This document shows positions 46,246 to 57,047 of a DNA stretch of 64,000 nucleotides, piece after piece (positions within the stretch are counted from its first letter, which is position 1; every line of letters begins with the position of its first letter). The notes under the pieces were generated by a model that was not told the origin of the DNA, ran no database searches, and saw nothing but the letters and a program-made list of their open reading frames with translations. Origin of the DNA: Camellia lanceoleosa (Eukaryota > Streptophyta > Magnoliopsida > Ericales > Theaceae); NCBI GenBank assembly GCA_025200525.1, contig CM045763.1, positions 248,001 to 312,000 on the forward strand. The letters are read 5' to 3'. The translations under genes were made by a program, and so were the position numbers.

Positions 46246-46465
46246 TCGTCCGAGCTCAAAATTAAGCAATATTATTCTTCATTAGCAAAATTGAGCACAA
46301 CTCATGACATTTTATATATGCAAAATAAATAAGCTATAAGCCCGCACAAAAATGTCTGACAAAACGATTGTAACAATACATCAGTAAAATCCTAATACAT
46401 TATTTTAACAATACATCAGTAAAATCCTAATACATTTGTGAAATCCTAACAGTCAATTGCCCAGC

Positions 46466-48551
46466 TCAGCCCTTGGAATTAGTCTCCAACGGCTCGACAT
46501 CCACCTGCTCATACGGCACTGACGTAGTCAGTGAAACTTCAGCTGCAGCAAGGGCTTTGTGCCAGCCATGCATGAACCCCCTGTTTTCGAACCGCGGGAC
46601 CTGGTCCACATATTCGGCGAGCCCAGCATCTTTCCCGACTTCGAATACTTTGGAAGCAGCCGCCTTCATGTCAGCCAGCTCAGCCTGCAGGCTGGCAATC
46701 GCCTGTTGGGACAATCTCAGCGCCGCTTCGCTCGTATCCGCCTTCTTCTCGGCGTCCGCTCAGGATTGATCTGCAATGCGAGCCTTTTCTACTTCGGCCT
46801 CGGCCCGAGAAGCTTCCTTGTTCACTCTCAAAACTGCGTCTTCGGCCCTCTTCCTCTGGCCCTCCACCTGTTTTCGTAAGCGGTCAATCTGTTTGACGGC
46901 GTCAAGATGCCGACGTCCCATGTTGGCTATCCTTCTGACGGTCTGCAATGGAAGATCCCAAAAACATAACCTCAACGGTACTTGGATAAAGTGAAGAAAA
47001 GTCAGAATACGTACCAAAAGTGCCGATTGCACGGTTAGTGCTGTCGCATTCAGATCTGATTCCACCCGGAAAGCCTCCATATCAGACGGCAACGACACGG
47101 ACGTAGCCACACCGAATGCGACTTATGGATCTTTAAGCGCCGAAGCGTTAGAGGGAACCGGCATGTCCTTTACCATTGGACGAATGACAAAAGGAACAAC
47201 CTCATTAGATCCCTCCAATCGAGGACGCTTACCACCTTGTTCGTCTGAACCGGCCTTGAGGTCAGCAGAACGTTTCCCTGCCTTTTCCTCAAATTTTTGG
47301 CCGACTTCCACGACCAATGGAGATTCGGCGTTCTGACCTTTTTCCGTCTCCTCTACAACCCCCAAGGACGCTGATTCGGCAACAGGGAGGGGGAGTCGAG
47401 ATTCGGTGGCGGGCGGCATTTCAGACGAAAGGCCCTCCGCTCTTCGCCGTGCGACTAACCTCTCCGCGTTCGCCTTTTTAGCAAGCTTTGTCAGACTCAA
47501 TCCGGCCATATCCACGGAGTCTATAACGGGAAGATCCTCTAAGCATTGAAAAACGTCGGCAGAAGAAAGATCCCCTGGTCCCGATGTAAATGGAGAATCG
47601 GCGGAATCCAATACCTCCTTAGACTCAGTCTCGGATTGATCTGAGTCGGCGATATTAGCTACCTCATTTCGCTCCGAATCGAACCCTTCAAAGCCTATCT
47701 GCCTCAAGTTTTTGAAGTCAGACAGAATAAGAGCAGTAAGTGAATCTTCACCCTTAGGAATCGGTATGTTTTCCGCCGCCGAGAAGGTTGTGTATGTCGG
47801 CTCGTAACAAAGTAGAATGTGAGCCGCCCTCCCCTATTTCTGAAGACTTCAACGGCCGAAATACCTGAGAGCAACCCTAATATCTGAAAGAACGGCGTCG
47901 TGGGTTGAAGATAGTACCTTTTTCAAACCCCTCCCTGCACGAGACGAAGCCGTAAGATTTCAACGGAATAGGTTTTACAATAAAAATGAACACATGACAA
48001 AAATAAGGAGATACTCGGCGACCTGGCTCGCCCCTCCGTCTAGGAATAGGGTCAACATGATCCTCCCCTTCGCCAAATTCCCAGTTGCCCTGGATAACGA
48101 CCATAACATCATCAACTCGTTTCCCAGAGCTGGAAAGCATAGTGATTAGTTGATGGTCGGTATCCTTAGCTCTGAGGAAATAACGCCCTTGCCGACCGGA
48201 GGACTTAGCCAAGGCATAGCAGTGCCGGATAGCCGGAATGCCAAGGTTAATTCCAAGGCGATGATTCAACGCTACAATCCCCATTATAATTCTAAAGAAA
48301 TTCACGTTAGGTTGAGAAGGGATTAAATCCCAATGGCGAAGCACAGCCCTCAGAAATGGGTGTAGAGGGAAGCGGACTCCACCCTCAGCGATTGACAAGA
48401 GAGGAAAGACGATTGTGGTTTCGTCCTCCCTCTCCATGTCAAGGGTGCCGTCTGCCAAAAGTGACAGACGGACGTCATCAGGAACAGAGAAATGGCGTCT
48501 AAAACCAGCAATTCAATCTGATGAGAGGAGATCTTTCAAATGCTTCGCCAT
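46466..48551 (-). pseudogene. Antisense ORF 1: plant 'gypsy-type transposon' domain plus coiled coil
   Basis: The minus-strand gene starts with ATG at 48551 (MAKHLKDLLSSD, then one stop). The first coding block (48510-47990) has VRLSLLADGTLD, FPLHPFLRAVLRHWDLIPSQ and NFFRIIMGIVALNHRLGI, resembling the plant domain annotated as 'putative gypsy type transposon' (PF04195). A Ser/Glu-rich block follows at 47707-47123. After a stop at 47123 the same frame continues to an intron of 72 bp (46943-47014: GTACGT donor, CCATTGCAG acceptor). A coiled-coil block then follows (DRLRKQVEGQRKRAEDAV, SRAEAEVEKARIADQ), a second stop at about 46757, and FENRGFMHGWHKALAAAEVS at the end (46466). Frames on both sides of each stop agree, so decay is by point changes. 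PF04195 is from memory. Confidence 0.72.
46943..47014 (-). other. Predicted 72-bp intron in antisense ORF 1
   Basis: On the minus strand the exon ends GGCACTTTTG, then GTACGTATTC opens and TTCCATTGCAG closes the intron, and ACCGTCAGAAGG resumes coding. The intron is a multiple of three and begins after a complete codon. It is AT-richer than the flanking exons. Host-type splicing of the antisense transcript is inferred. Confidence 0.65.
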
Positions 48552-48902
48552 ACTCTACAGTTGGCACAGATATGCCAAAGAATAAAATGGGAGTAGTTCT
48601 CGAAGCAAAGAAGTGGAAAACTTACGGAGGGTGAAGATATTGGAGGAGACAAAATTGCAAGAACGATCCAAAGGGCAACCCAGCGACCAGTATCATGGAA
48701 TGCGAATCCGAAGGGATGCCAATCTTTAAAAACGCAATAAATAGATATGTACGAAGAGGTGGGAAGTCGGTACGACAACCAAAAGGGGGTGTACTTAGAC
48801 GTATGCTTTGTGGGCCTGATCCCCAAAATTTTGGTTGGGTATTCAAAATTCGGAACCAAGCACTCCAGCCAACAAACGTTGGGAGAATGCTTGGGGGGCA
48901 AT
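48552..48902. other. Region between antisense ORF 1 start and the 3' LTR
   Basis: It should hold the promoter and 5' leader of the antisense gene. No clear TATA box was seen. At its right end TTGGGGGGCAAT (48891-48902) is the polypurine tract of the sense element, directly before the LTR. Confidence 0.55.
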
Positions 48903-49314
48903 TGTGGGAGCCGAATATGTAGAAGAGTCGGCAGGGATGTATCCCAGAAGTCAGAGACTGTTCGGCTCCGTACTAATCAACTAAGATACCGAATATATAG
49001 AAATTTCTGAATAAATGGGGAGATGTATGATGGAATAAACAAAAGGATAATAAGTAGAAAGTAGGCTCTGGACCCGAGGTCCAGAGAATGAGTATAAATA
49101 CAAGAGCTTCAGATCTAGAAAGGTATGTAAAAAAAAAAAAATCACTTCACTAAACTTAGTAGAACAAGCTTTCTTGAGTATAAGAACTGACTTGCCAATC
49201 GGAGTGCTAACCCCGGCACCCCCGACCGGAGTGTTTGTCTTTGCAGGTGACTAAGCTGAGGATCAGGAGCGTCGTCCAGGATCTGAAGAGTATTTCCAAA
49301 ACCACTTCCCCACA
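48903..49314 (+). mobile_element. 3' LTR of the Tat-lineage element
   Basis: 412 bp, TGTGGGAGCCG to CCCCACA, complete. It differs from the 5' copy by scattered changes (for example TCTTAG/TCCCAG near the start). It is followed by AGGAT, with no matching 5-mer left of the truncated 5' LTR. Confidence 0.9.
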
Positions 49315-49735
49315 AGGATAATTCTATTCATACATTACAAAAAATCTTAATACACATCATTTATATTGTTCAGATATAAATTTTCGAACAAAAAAAATAT
49401 TTGTTTGGACGCAAATGGTGTGTAGTGAGATTTTCTATGGTGTGAATAGAATTTTTTTTACACGGACCTCTCTTGTGGTTTCTAAAATTGTGCTGTCATC
49501 CCCTATTAGAGTTGTCAAGTGATGGAAATTAACTATAAATGTGCAATTACCCTTTTACCCTTCACAAAATCAAATTTCTATCACTAAATTTGTAAACAAA
49601 CAATCGGCGCCAATTTCTATTATTCTTTTCTTATAACCAAATATACCAAATTCATTTGTTTTTTCAACACCACTAGCATTATATGACTCATTTGATCTCT
49701 CTCTCTCTCCTCGCTCTTTCCTTCTTTCCCACTTA
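49315..49735. other. Unassigned flank with AT-rich and CT-rich sequence
   Basis: No frame or known repeat was recognised. A (CT)n stretch lies at 49697-49708. Confidence 0.5.
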
Positions 49736-49750
49736 TGATGTGAGTAGTTA
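49736..49750 (+). mobile_element. Copia-type LTR, first bases (split by the chromovirus)
   Basis: This short piece, TGATGTGAGTAGTTA or starting at TGTGAG, joins 59552 across the AGTTA duplication and forms a short LTR ending at 59698. The exact first base is uncertain. See the second part for the primer-binding site. Confidence 0.45.
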
Positions 49751-50269
49751 TGTCATGACCCTAACCCGCCCCCGTGGATTAAGGATATAACCGGCCAGTA
49801 ATCGTGAGATTACCTATGGCCTCAAACCAAACCAAACGTATTTTAACAGAGTTAGTGGGGGCCAAACGGAAGCAATTTAAAAAAAAAAACTTTGTCCTTA
49901 GAACTGTGCTTACATGGCACGTCAAACAAGTTATACATATAAACATTAATAACTCACAATAGAATTAAAGTACCAAAAGTTCAGTACAAACAAGATCATC
50001 CCAAAACTATGTCAACCCGTGAAACTATATACAAACATATACAAAACTTCGCCAACATGACAAAATATAACTACATAACAAAAGGGCGAAGGTGGGTCTC
50101 ACGCGTGAGACACAAGGGCTGACTTTCCAAAGCCTATGTTGATCCACTTAAGCTTTACTGGGGCTGGGTCTGGACCTCCCTTGGCTCACCTACAAACACA
50201 TGAATGAGCGTGAGCGAAAGCCTAGTGAATAATATCAAGTAAAGGAAGTGCATTGAAACATTATACAAC

Positions 50270-50600
50270 AAGTGGCCTTGGGCCCCAATTCATTCATGTT
50301 AACTGGCCTTGGGCCTTTTCAAACTTTCATATCAAATTGGCTCCTTGGCCTTTATATCAGACTGGCTCTTAGGCCTTTCAAACTTTCATATCAAACCGGC
50401 ACATTGGCCTTTCAAACTTCCATATCAAACTGGCACATAGGCCTTTCAAACTTTCATGTCAAACTGGCACATAGGCCTTTCAAACTTTCATATCAAACTG
50501 GCACATAGGCCTTTCAAACTTTCATGTCAAACTGGCACATAGGCCTTTCAAACTTTCATATCAAACTGGCACATAGGCCTTTCAAACTTTCATATCAAAC
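50270..50600. repeat. 34-bp tandem repeat in the chromovirus 3' LTR
   Basis: GGCACATAGG plus CCTTTCAAACTTTCAT plus RTCAAACT repeats about six times in tight tandem from about 50398 with looser copies before it. The same array stands at 57570-57860 in the other LTR with fewer copies and one 10-base loss, so copy number has changed since insertion. Confidence 0.9.
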
Positions 50601-50919
50601 TGTGTCCACCATTCAAAATTAATGAACCTTACAGAACTTACATGGAAGCAAGTAATTGGACAATGACATATTTCAGATATTACTCACAGTGATCGGCTTG
50701 TGGAGTTGCCCTGGAGCTTGACCCTATATATAACGTAACACATATGGGTCACAATTAGTTCAATCCGTTCTTTAATTCACATATTCCTCTTTAGGCTTTA
50801 TTCTTATCTCTTTAACTCAATTACAATGCTCAATGCATGCCTAAAAGTGCTTGGAAGTGAAAGAGAACAGAAAACGAAACACAGAACGAACATACAAAAT
50901 TTTGAAAAACAGGGTCCCT

Positions 50920-51266
50920 GCTCGAGCGTGGAATTCCCCGCTCAAGCGAGCCCCTAAGGCTTGCAAAAGAACTGGATAGGTGAAATTTGCGCTCGAGCGT
51001 TAATTCTGGAGCTCGAGCGGAAGGCCTCTCAACATGGCTCCCCGCTCGAGCGTGATCTTTTCCGCTCGAGCGGACGCCATGTCTACAAAAAGTACTGGAT
51101 GTGCCATTTCTACGCTCGAGCTTAAACTTGGAAGCTCGAGCGGAAGTTCATCATACATAGCCACCCGCTCGAGCGTGAACTTCCCCGCTCGAGCGGACAT
51201 TAAGGTTTGCAGAAAGTACTGGGAGCACGAAATTTACGCTCGAGCGGCGGTTTCCCCGCTCGAGCG
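50920..51266. repeat. Paired CGCTCGAGCG palindrome array, 12 sites
   Basis: GCTCGAGCG-like motifs start at 50920, 50940, 50991, 51011, 51044, 51064, 51114, 51134, 51167, 51187, 51238 and 51258. Within each pair the spacing is exactly 20 bp. Pairs are 71, 53, 70, 53 and 71 bp apart, giving a super-repeat of about 124 bp. Most contain the full palindrome CGCTCGAGCG. AAAGTACTGG lies between alternate pairs. Confidence 0.93.
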
Positions 51267-52286
51267 GGCATCAAACTTTCTGGAAATTCCAGAACTGTTC
51301 TTGGAGTTCAAATTCGATGTTCAAAGGTCTCAATTCATGATTTCTGGCTCAAACTTCATATATTTATGTACTAACATGGTACAAACACCAAATTACATCA
51401 CAGTGGAGCTAATTTCATAATATGATCACATGCATGGCTCAAATTATACCAAACTCATTTTCATTATAACATATTCATGTATTCAAAGCTCCTACCCTCA
51501 TAAATTGTGCATGCATGTGACACATAACCCCATTCTCATCTCTTATGATAAAATGATGGTCAAAACATGGATTTCAACTAAAGACTTACATGGATCATAC
51601 ATTGGCGCTCAAACATGCAAATTCAAGATAATCACATACATGCATGCATATATGATCTTCCATTTCAACAAAACAAATTCAAAACATGCTCTTGACCACT
51701 AATTAACTTTGCACACACAAGATCACACCTTAGGCTCATGAATTCAAGAATCATTGCTTACCTAGAGGCTCAATTCTTCCAATTTATGGTCAAATTTAGA
51801 CTTGGACTTCAAATTTCCAAGCCTTCAAGATCAAACTTTGATTCTCCTACACACACACACACTCTCTCTCTAGTTCGGTTCTCTTTTCCTCTTAGAGTTG
51901 AAAACCAGCCCAAAATGATATAAAAGAGGAGAATCAAATATAATAAGGCCCCCCATAAATTCCCACTCAACACATTATTTTATCATAAAGCATTTGGGCA
52001 CTTAATTCATTAATTTAATCTGGCCCGAATCAATTTTTCAATTAAACCTCACCGTAGGCTCTAAAAATTATGCTAATCATAATGGCGTAATCAATTTTGG
52101 GTTCTGTGGCCGATAAGGCTTCCAATTTAATTTCCAAAGCAGATTATTCAAACAGATATTCTTACGGTGAACAGATAGAACTTCAAAATCACATATATCC
52201 ACAAAATGGCACATAAAATCATGCTAAACACATAATCATACACAAGTTAAGGACCGATTAGCATACTACGAAACAGGGGTATCACA

Positions 52287-52306
52287 GTCTTCCCCCATTT
52301 AGGAAG
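52287..52306 (-). promoter_or_regulatory. Polypurine tract of the chromovirus
   Basis: On the minus strand AAATGGGGGAAGAC directly precedes the 3' LTR. It is the likely primer for plus-strand DNA synthesis. Confidence 0.75.
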
Positions 52307-52309
52307 TTT

Positions 52310-53456
52310 GGTCCTCGAAACTTAATTTACCTTCATCGGGAAACAAATGTGGATAGCGTAGTCGCATTTCCTCCTCTTTTTCCCACATGGCATCCGTCCC
52401 ATAGTGTTCCTTCCATTCCACTTTCACCATTGGGATGGATTTGTTTCTCAATTCTTTCACTTGTCAGTCGACAATTCTTTCCGACCATTCGGCGTATTTC
52501 ATATTCTCATCAATAGCTACCCGGTGATAATCAATCACATGTAACGGGTCTCGGAGGTAACCCCTCAACGTCGACACATGAAACACATTATGGATTTGCT
52601 CGAATCCCGGTGGCAAGGCAACTCTGTAGGCAACTGGGCTAAGCCTTTCCAAAATCTGAAACGGCCCAATGTAACGGGGCGACAACTTGCCTTTTTTCCC
52701 AAATCTGACTTAGCCTTTCATCGGAGAAACACAGATGAACACATAGTTACCAACCTCATACTCAAGAGGTCTTCTCCGAACGTCCGCATAATTCCTTTAT
52801 CGGTCCTGAGCTATTTTGAGCCTTTGACGAATAGTCTTGATCTTCTCAAAAGTGTCTTGCACAATTTCAGGCCCAAGCAAAGCTCTATCCCCGACCTCTG
52901 TCCAACAAATAGGTGATCTACACCTCCTACCATACAAAGCCTCGTATGGTGCCATACCGATGCTGGTGTGGAAGCTGTTGTTATAAGCAAATTCTGCAAG
53001 TGGCAAATAGTCTTCCCAGCTCCCCTGAAAATCTAAGGCACACATCCGAAGCATATCTTCCAAAGTCTGTATTGTTCATTCCGATTGCCCATCCGTCTGT
53101 GGGTGGAATGCAGTACTGAACCTCAATTCTGTTCCCATAGCTTCCTATAAACTCTTCCACAATCTAGATACAAATTTCGGATCTCTATCCGACACAATAG
53201 ATACTGGAACTCCATGTAAACGGACAATCTCATTAACGTAAATGGTAGCCAATCTATAAGCAATGAATGTAGTTTTGACAGGTAGAAAATGTACGGATTT
53301 AGTTAGTCTATCAACTATAACCCAAATCGAATCCATACCTCGAGAAGTTCGAGGTAGGCCGACAACGAAATCCATAGTCACATGCTCCCACTTCCATTCA
53401 AGAATAGGGAGAGGTTGAAGTAGACCGCCCGGTTTCTGATGTTCAACTTTGACGTG
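52310..53456 (-). pseudogene. Integrase core and chromodomain
   Basis: After a stop at 53457 the frame reads [20 protein letters not shown] (first Asp), then [20 protein letters not shown] (second Asp). It continues with FHPQTDGQSE (Glu), so the catalytic triad is retained. A stop stands before EAMGTEL (about 53145) and one after QSE (about 53064). Then come YNNSFHTSIGMAPYEALYG and RRCRSPICW, another two stops, and LSPRYIGPFQILER with VAYRVALPPGFEQIHNVFHV. The C-terminal chromodomain region is ERIVD, stop, QVKELRNKSIPMVKVEWKEH and MWEKEEEMRLRYPHLF. The chromodomain would direct integration to chromatin marks. Confidence 0.88.
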
Positions 53457-54884
53457 CTAACATTGAAGGCACTTGGACACATATTCTGCAATTTCCTTCT
53501 TCATTTTAGGCCACCAATAAGTTCGTTTCAAATCCCGATACATTTTGTTGTTGCCCAGATGTATAGCGAATACAGATCTGTGGGCTTCATCTAAAACCCT
53601 CTTCTTTAGTTCCGGAATATCTGGGACACATATTCTGTTCCGAAATCTCAACACTTCGCTCTCAATGCTGAACTCTGCTTTCGGGCTAGTCTCAAATTCA
53701 TCAATCACTTTCTTGAGGAATTCATCCTCTTTCTGTTTCTGCTTGATTTCATCAATGATTGCCGGTTCAGCTGAGATAACAACTATCAATCTGCCCCTTG
53801 CACACAATACCACTTCAATTTCAAACTTCACAAGATCTTGCAGGATCTCCTTCTGTTCAGTAAGCAAACAAGCCATACTCCCCGTTGATTTTCTACTCAA
53901 GGCATCAGCAACTGTGTTAGCTTTCCTGGGGTGATACTGAATCTCTAAATCATAATCCTTTATCAATTCCAGCCATCTTCTCTGGCGCATATTCAACTCT
54001 TTTTGCGTGAAGAAGTATTTCAAACTTTTGTGATCCGTGTAGACTTCACACTTTGCTCCATATAGATAATGCCGCCAGATTTTCAAAGCAAAAACAACTG
54101 CGACCAATTCTAGGTCATGCGTTGAATAATTCTTCTCGTGTGGTCTCAACTGTCGAGAGGTGTAAACGACAACCTTTCCGTTCTGCATTAACACACAACC
54201 CAGACCTTTATAAGATGCATCACTGAAAATCACAAAATTTTCCATACCTGAAGGTAGTGTCAGAATTGGTGTAGTAGTCAATCTCGTCTTCAATTCATGA
54301 AAGGCTGATTCTCTTTCCTCGTTCCACTCAAATGGTTGCCCTTTACGTGTCAATTCGGTAAGAGGCACAGCTAATTTCGAAAAATCCTTCACAAACCTCC
54401 TATAGTACCCAGCTAAGCCCATAAAGCTACGAACTTCTGTTACATTGGTCGGTGTAGGCCAATTCACGATTGCCTCTATTTTCTGCAGGTCCACTGAAAT
54501 TCCTTCCTTGTTAATCACATGCCCTAAGAAAGCAACTTCATCTAACCAAAACTCACATTTCTTTAACTTAGCAAATAATTTCCTCTCCCGAAGTATTTGT
54601 AAAACAGTTCTCAAGTGATGTTCATGTTCGAGTCTATCTTTAGAGTATATCAAAATATCATTGATGAAGACTACAACAAACTCATCAAGGTAGGTTTTAA
54701 AAATTCGGTTCATTAAGTCCATAAATGCTGTTGGGGCATTAGTTACTCCAAACGGCATAACTAGAAATTCGAAATGACCATACCTCATTCTGAAAGCGGT
54801 TTTCTCAACATCCTCTGCTTTTACCTTCAACTGATGATACCCGAATCTCAAATCAATCTTAGAAAACACCTGTGACCCCTGCAA
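53457..54884 (-). pseudogene. Chromovirus RT, RNase H and integrase finger
   Basis: A 475-codon frame begins within RT ([17 protein letters not shown]). The catalytic motif reads [12 protein letters not shown], with Asn in place of the first Asp (codon AAT, plus-strand bases about 54661-54663), so the polymerase is probably inactive. The thumb has [20 protein letters not shown]. RNase H follows with [18 protein letters not shown], then [34 protein letters not shown] and [13 protein letters not shown]. The integrase zinc finger ends the frame ([10 protein letters not shown].. to YVSKCLQC). Further RT fingers lie upstream to about 55045 in another frame, after a TGA where a Gly codon is expected. 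Confidence 0.92.
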
Positions 54885-55047
54885 CTGGTCAAATAAGTCA
54901 TCAATACGGGGTAGTGGATATTTGTTCTTTATTGTTACCTTATTCAGTTCCCGGTAATCAATACATAAACGCGAAGTTCAATCCTTCTTCTTTACAAACA
55001 AAACTGGTGCACCCCAAGGCGATGTGCTGGGTTGGATAAACCCCTTG

Positions 55048-56796
55048 TCAAGCAGGTCTTGCAACTGTTCTTTCAATTCCTTCATTTCTAAGAGCTATTC
55101 TCAGAGGAGCTTTGGAAATAGGTTGGGTGCCTAGCATAGTCTCAATTGTAAACTCTATTTCCCTGTCTACCAATTCCCCTGGCAATTCATTTGGAAACAC
55201 ATCCGGAAATTCTCTAACAATAGGGATATCATTCAATTCCATATTCACAGTTTGTTCAGTCAACACATAGCACAAATAACCCTGGCACCCTTTCCTGATT
55301 AGTTTACATGCTTTCATAGCAGATATCAAATAAGATGGAGGCACTACCCCATTACCCACAAATACAATCTCTTTCTGCTCCGGTGGTTTAAACACAACTC
55401 GTTTTGTCACACAATCAATGGTGACATAATATTTGGTCAACCAATCCATGCCCAGAATTGCATCGAAATGCCTAAAGTTCAAGGGCAACAAATCTACATA
55501 TAGGGTAGCATCCTCGATATGCATGTCACAAAACCGATATATATCTTCACATAACACAGATTCCCCCGATATAGCACACACACATAGCAGATAGGGCAGT
55601 AATTCTAAGGGTCTATTCAGTCTAGATGCAAATGCATATGTTACAAAGGAGTGTGTGGATCCGGAATCAATTAATACAAAAGCGTCCTGATTACATATAA
55701 AAATAGTACTTGAGACAACTGCATTGGCATTCCGCGTATAGCCCGGAACAAGCACAAATACTCTCCCCTGTCTCACGATATCCCCGGTGGTAGCGGATCT
55801 CAAAGTGTTTCCTGGTTTTGGGATCGATGCAGTGGAACTAGCAGCTTTCTTTCCCCCATTTTGATTACAATCTCGAGCCATGTGCCCTTGTTTACCACAC
55901 TTGAAACAGGCTCCTGACACATGGTAACAAACCCCACGGTGCCTTTTGCTGCAAATGTTGCACATGGGAGATGTGTCTTGGGAAGAATTCGAGGTATTTG
56001 AGGAGCCCGGGTTTTGCTTTTTCAGAAACTTCTTCTTTGAAAAGAAGCCCTGCCTTTTGTTACCTTTCCATTCTGTTGTTGGCTTGGCTTGTCTAGCTAT
56101 GTTGGCCTCAGATATGATGGCCCTGTCTAGTACTCCAATATAGGTTTCTAGCTTTAAGACATTCACTCTTTCAAGGATGTCACTTCGAAGACCGCCTTCA
56201 AAATGTCTCACCTTCTTATAATCCGTATCAATCACATGCGGCGCAAACCTGGCCAATTTAGTGAATTTGGCCTCATACTCAGCTACTGTCATACTGTCTT
56301 GCTTTAATTCCATAAATTCCGCTACTTTCCTATCCCGCACACACTGTGGGAAGTACTTGTCATAGAAGATTTTTAGAAATTTTGCCCAATCAGCATCTCT
56401 ATAACTCTCACGCATTAACATCCACCATCTTCTTGCTTCGTCTTCTAGCATAAAGGTAGCTAGAAGCACTTTCTGTGTCTCTGAGCACGGGAACACTTCA
56501 AATAGCTTTTCGATCCCGAGAACCCAAGCTTCAGCTTTTAAAGGATCTAGTCCGCCATGGAACTGTGGTGGTTTTATTTTCTTGAACTCTTTGGTGAGGG
56601 CTATGGCTCGGTCATCATTCTGATTATCTGGCACAGGAGGTGCCAGAGGCGGAGGTGGAGGATGTGGCTGCTGCCACTGTTGTTGCCATTCTTGTTGTTG
56701 CCTCAGAGTCTCTGCCATTTCCTGAATCAGTCTCTCTATTCTATCCAGTCTAATAGTAGTAGACTCTTCTATCTCATCACCTCTTATTCTCACCAT
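55048..56796 (-). pseudogene. Chromovirus gag and protease
   Basis: A 582-codon frame starts at MVRIRGDEIEE. It has a Gln/Pro-rich N-terminus (residues 30-60), the capsid core (IKPPQFHGGLDPLKAEAWVL, CSETQKVLLATFMLEDEARRWW, KVRHFEGGLRSDI) and a basic linker. A CCHC zinc knuckle (CFKCGKQGHMARDC, about residue 300) and the aspartic protease motif FVLIDSGSTHSFV (about residue 375) follow, then FDAILGMDWLTKY. The frame ends by a frameshift in the linker before RT (last residues RTVARPA), although the next frame continues with the normal linker. Apart from that the gag-protease block is intact, which is unusual in this window. Confidence 0.93.
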
Positions 56797-57032
56797 CTAA
56801 TTAAACTTGCATTATTCTTTATACAAAGGTTCACAATTATGCATAAAACAAAGAGCATACATATTACACTAATCCGTAATGCAAACAAATCACAATTTAT
56901 AACACGTAGTTGTTCATATTAAAACAGTTAAGCACATTCACAATGCTTTCAAATTCATACTTATGAATGCATTCTAGATCTTTTCTAGACGCTTATTGCT
57001 CTTTTGGACAAGTGTGTGAGTTATTAACTCGT

Positions 57033-57044
57033 GCTCTGATACCA
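57033..57044 (-). promoter_or_regulatory. Primer-binding site (initiator tRNA-Met)
   Basis: The minus strand reads TGGTATCAGAGC, three bases from the end of the 5' LTR. It matches the 3' end of initiator tRNA-Met, as usual for chromoviruses, and it sets the orientation. Confidence 0.92.
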
Positions 57045-57047
57045 CTC

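Larger units (their letters stand above)
38873..49314 (+). mobile_element. Tat-lineage Ty3/gypsy retrotransposon with short LTRs and antisense ORFs
   Basis: The order on the plus strand is 5' LTR, primer-binding site, reduced gag, protease, RT, RNase H (archaeal-type), integrase, a 49-bp tandem array, two antisense ORF regions around a 200-bp tandem array, polypurine tract and 3' LTR. The total is 10.4 kb including a 476-bp hAT-like insertion. It has a much higher GC content than its flanks. The RT and RNase H resemble the Tat lineage. Stops and frameshifts, a lost integrase aspartate and a shortened gag make it non-autonomous. A target duplication could not be set because the 5' LTR start is missing. 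Confidence 0.88.
49751..52286 (-). mobile_element. 3' LTR of the chromovirus
   Basis: 2536 bp, TGTCATGACCC to GGGTATCACA on the plus strand. It holds a 34-bp tandem array (50270-50600) and the CGCTCGAGCG array (50920-51266). A CT microsatellite lies at 51861-51874. No gene was found in it. Confidence 0.93.

Noticed and set aside
50920..51266. CRISPR-like array made of the GCTCGAGCG repeats
   Set aside because: The repeats are only about 10 bp, palindromic and unevenly spaced (20/53/71), inside a plant LTR; there are no spacers of uniform length and no cas genes.
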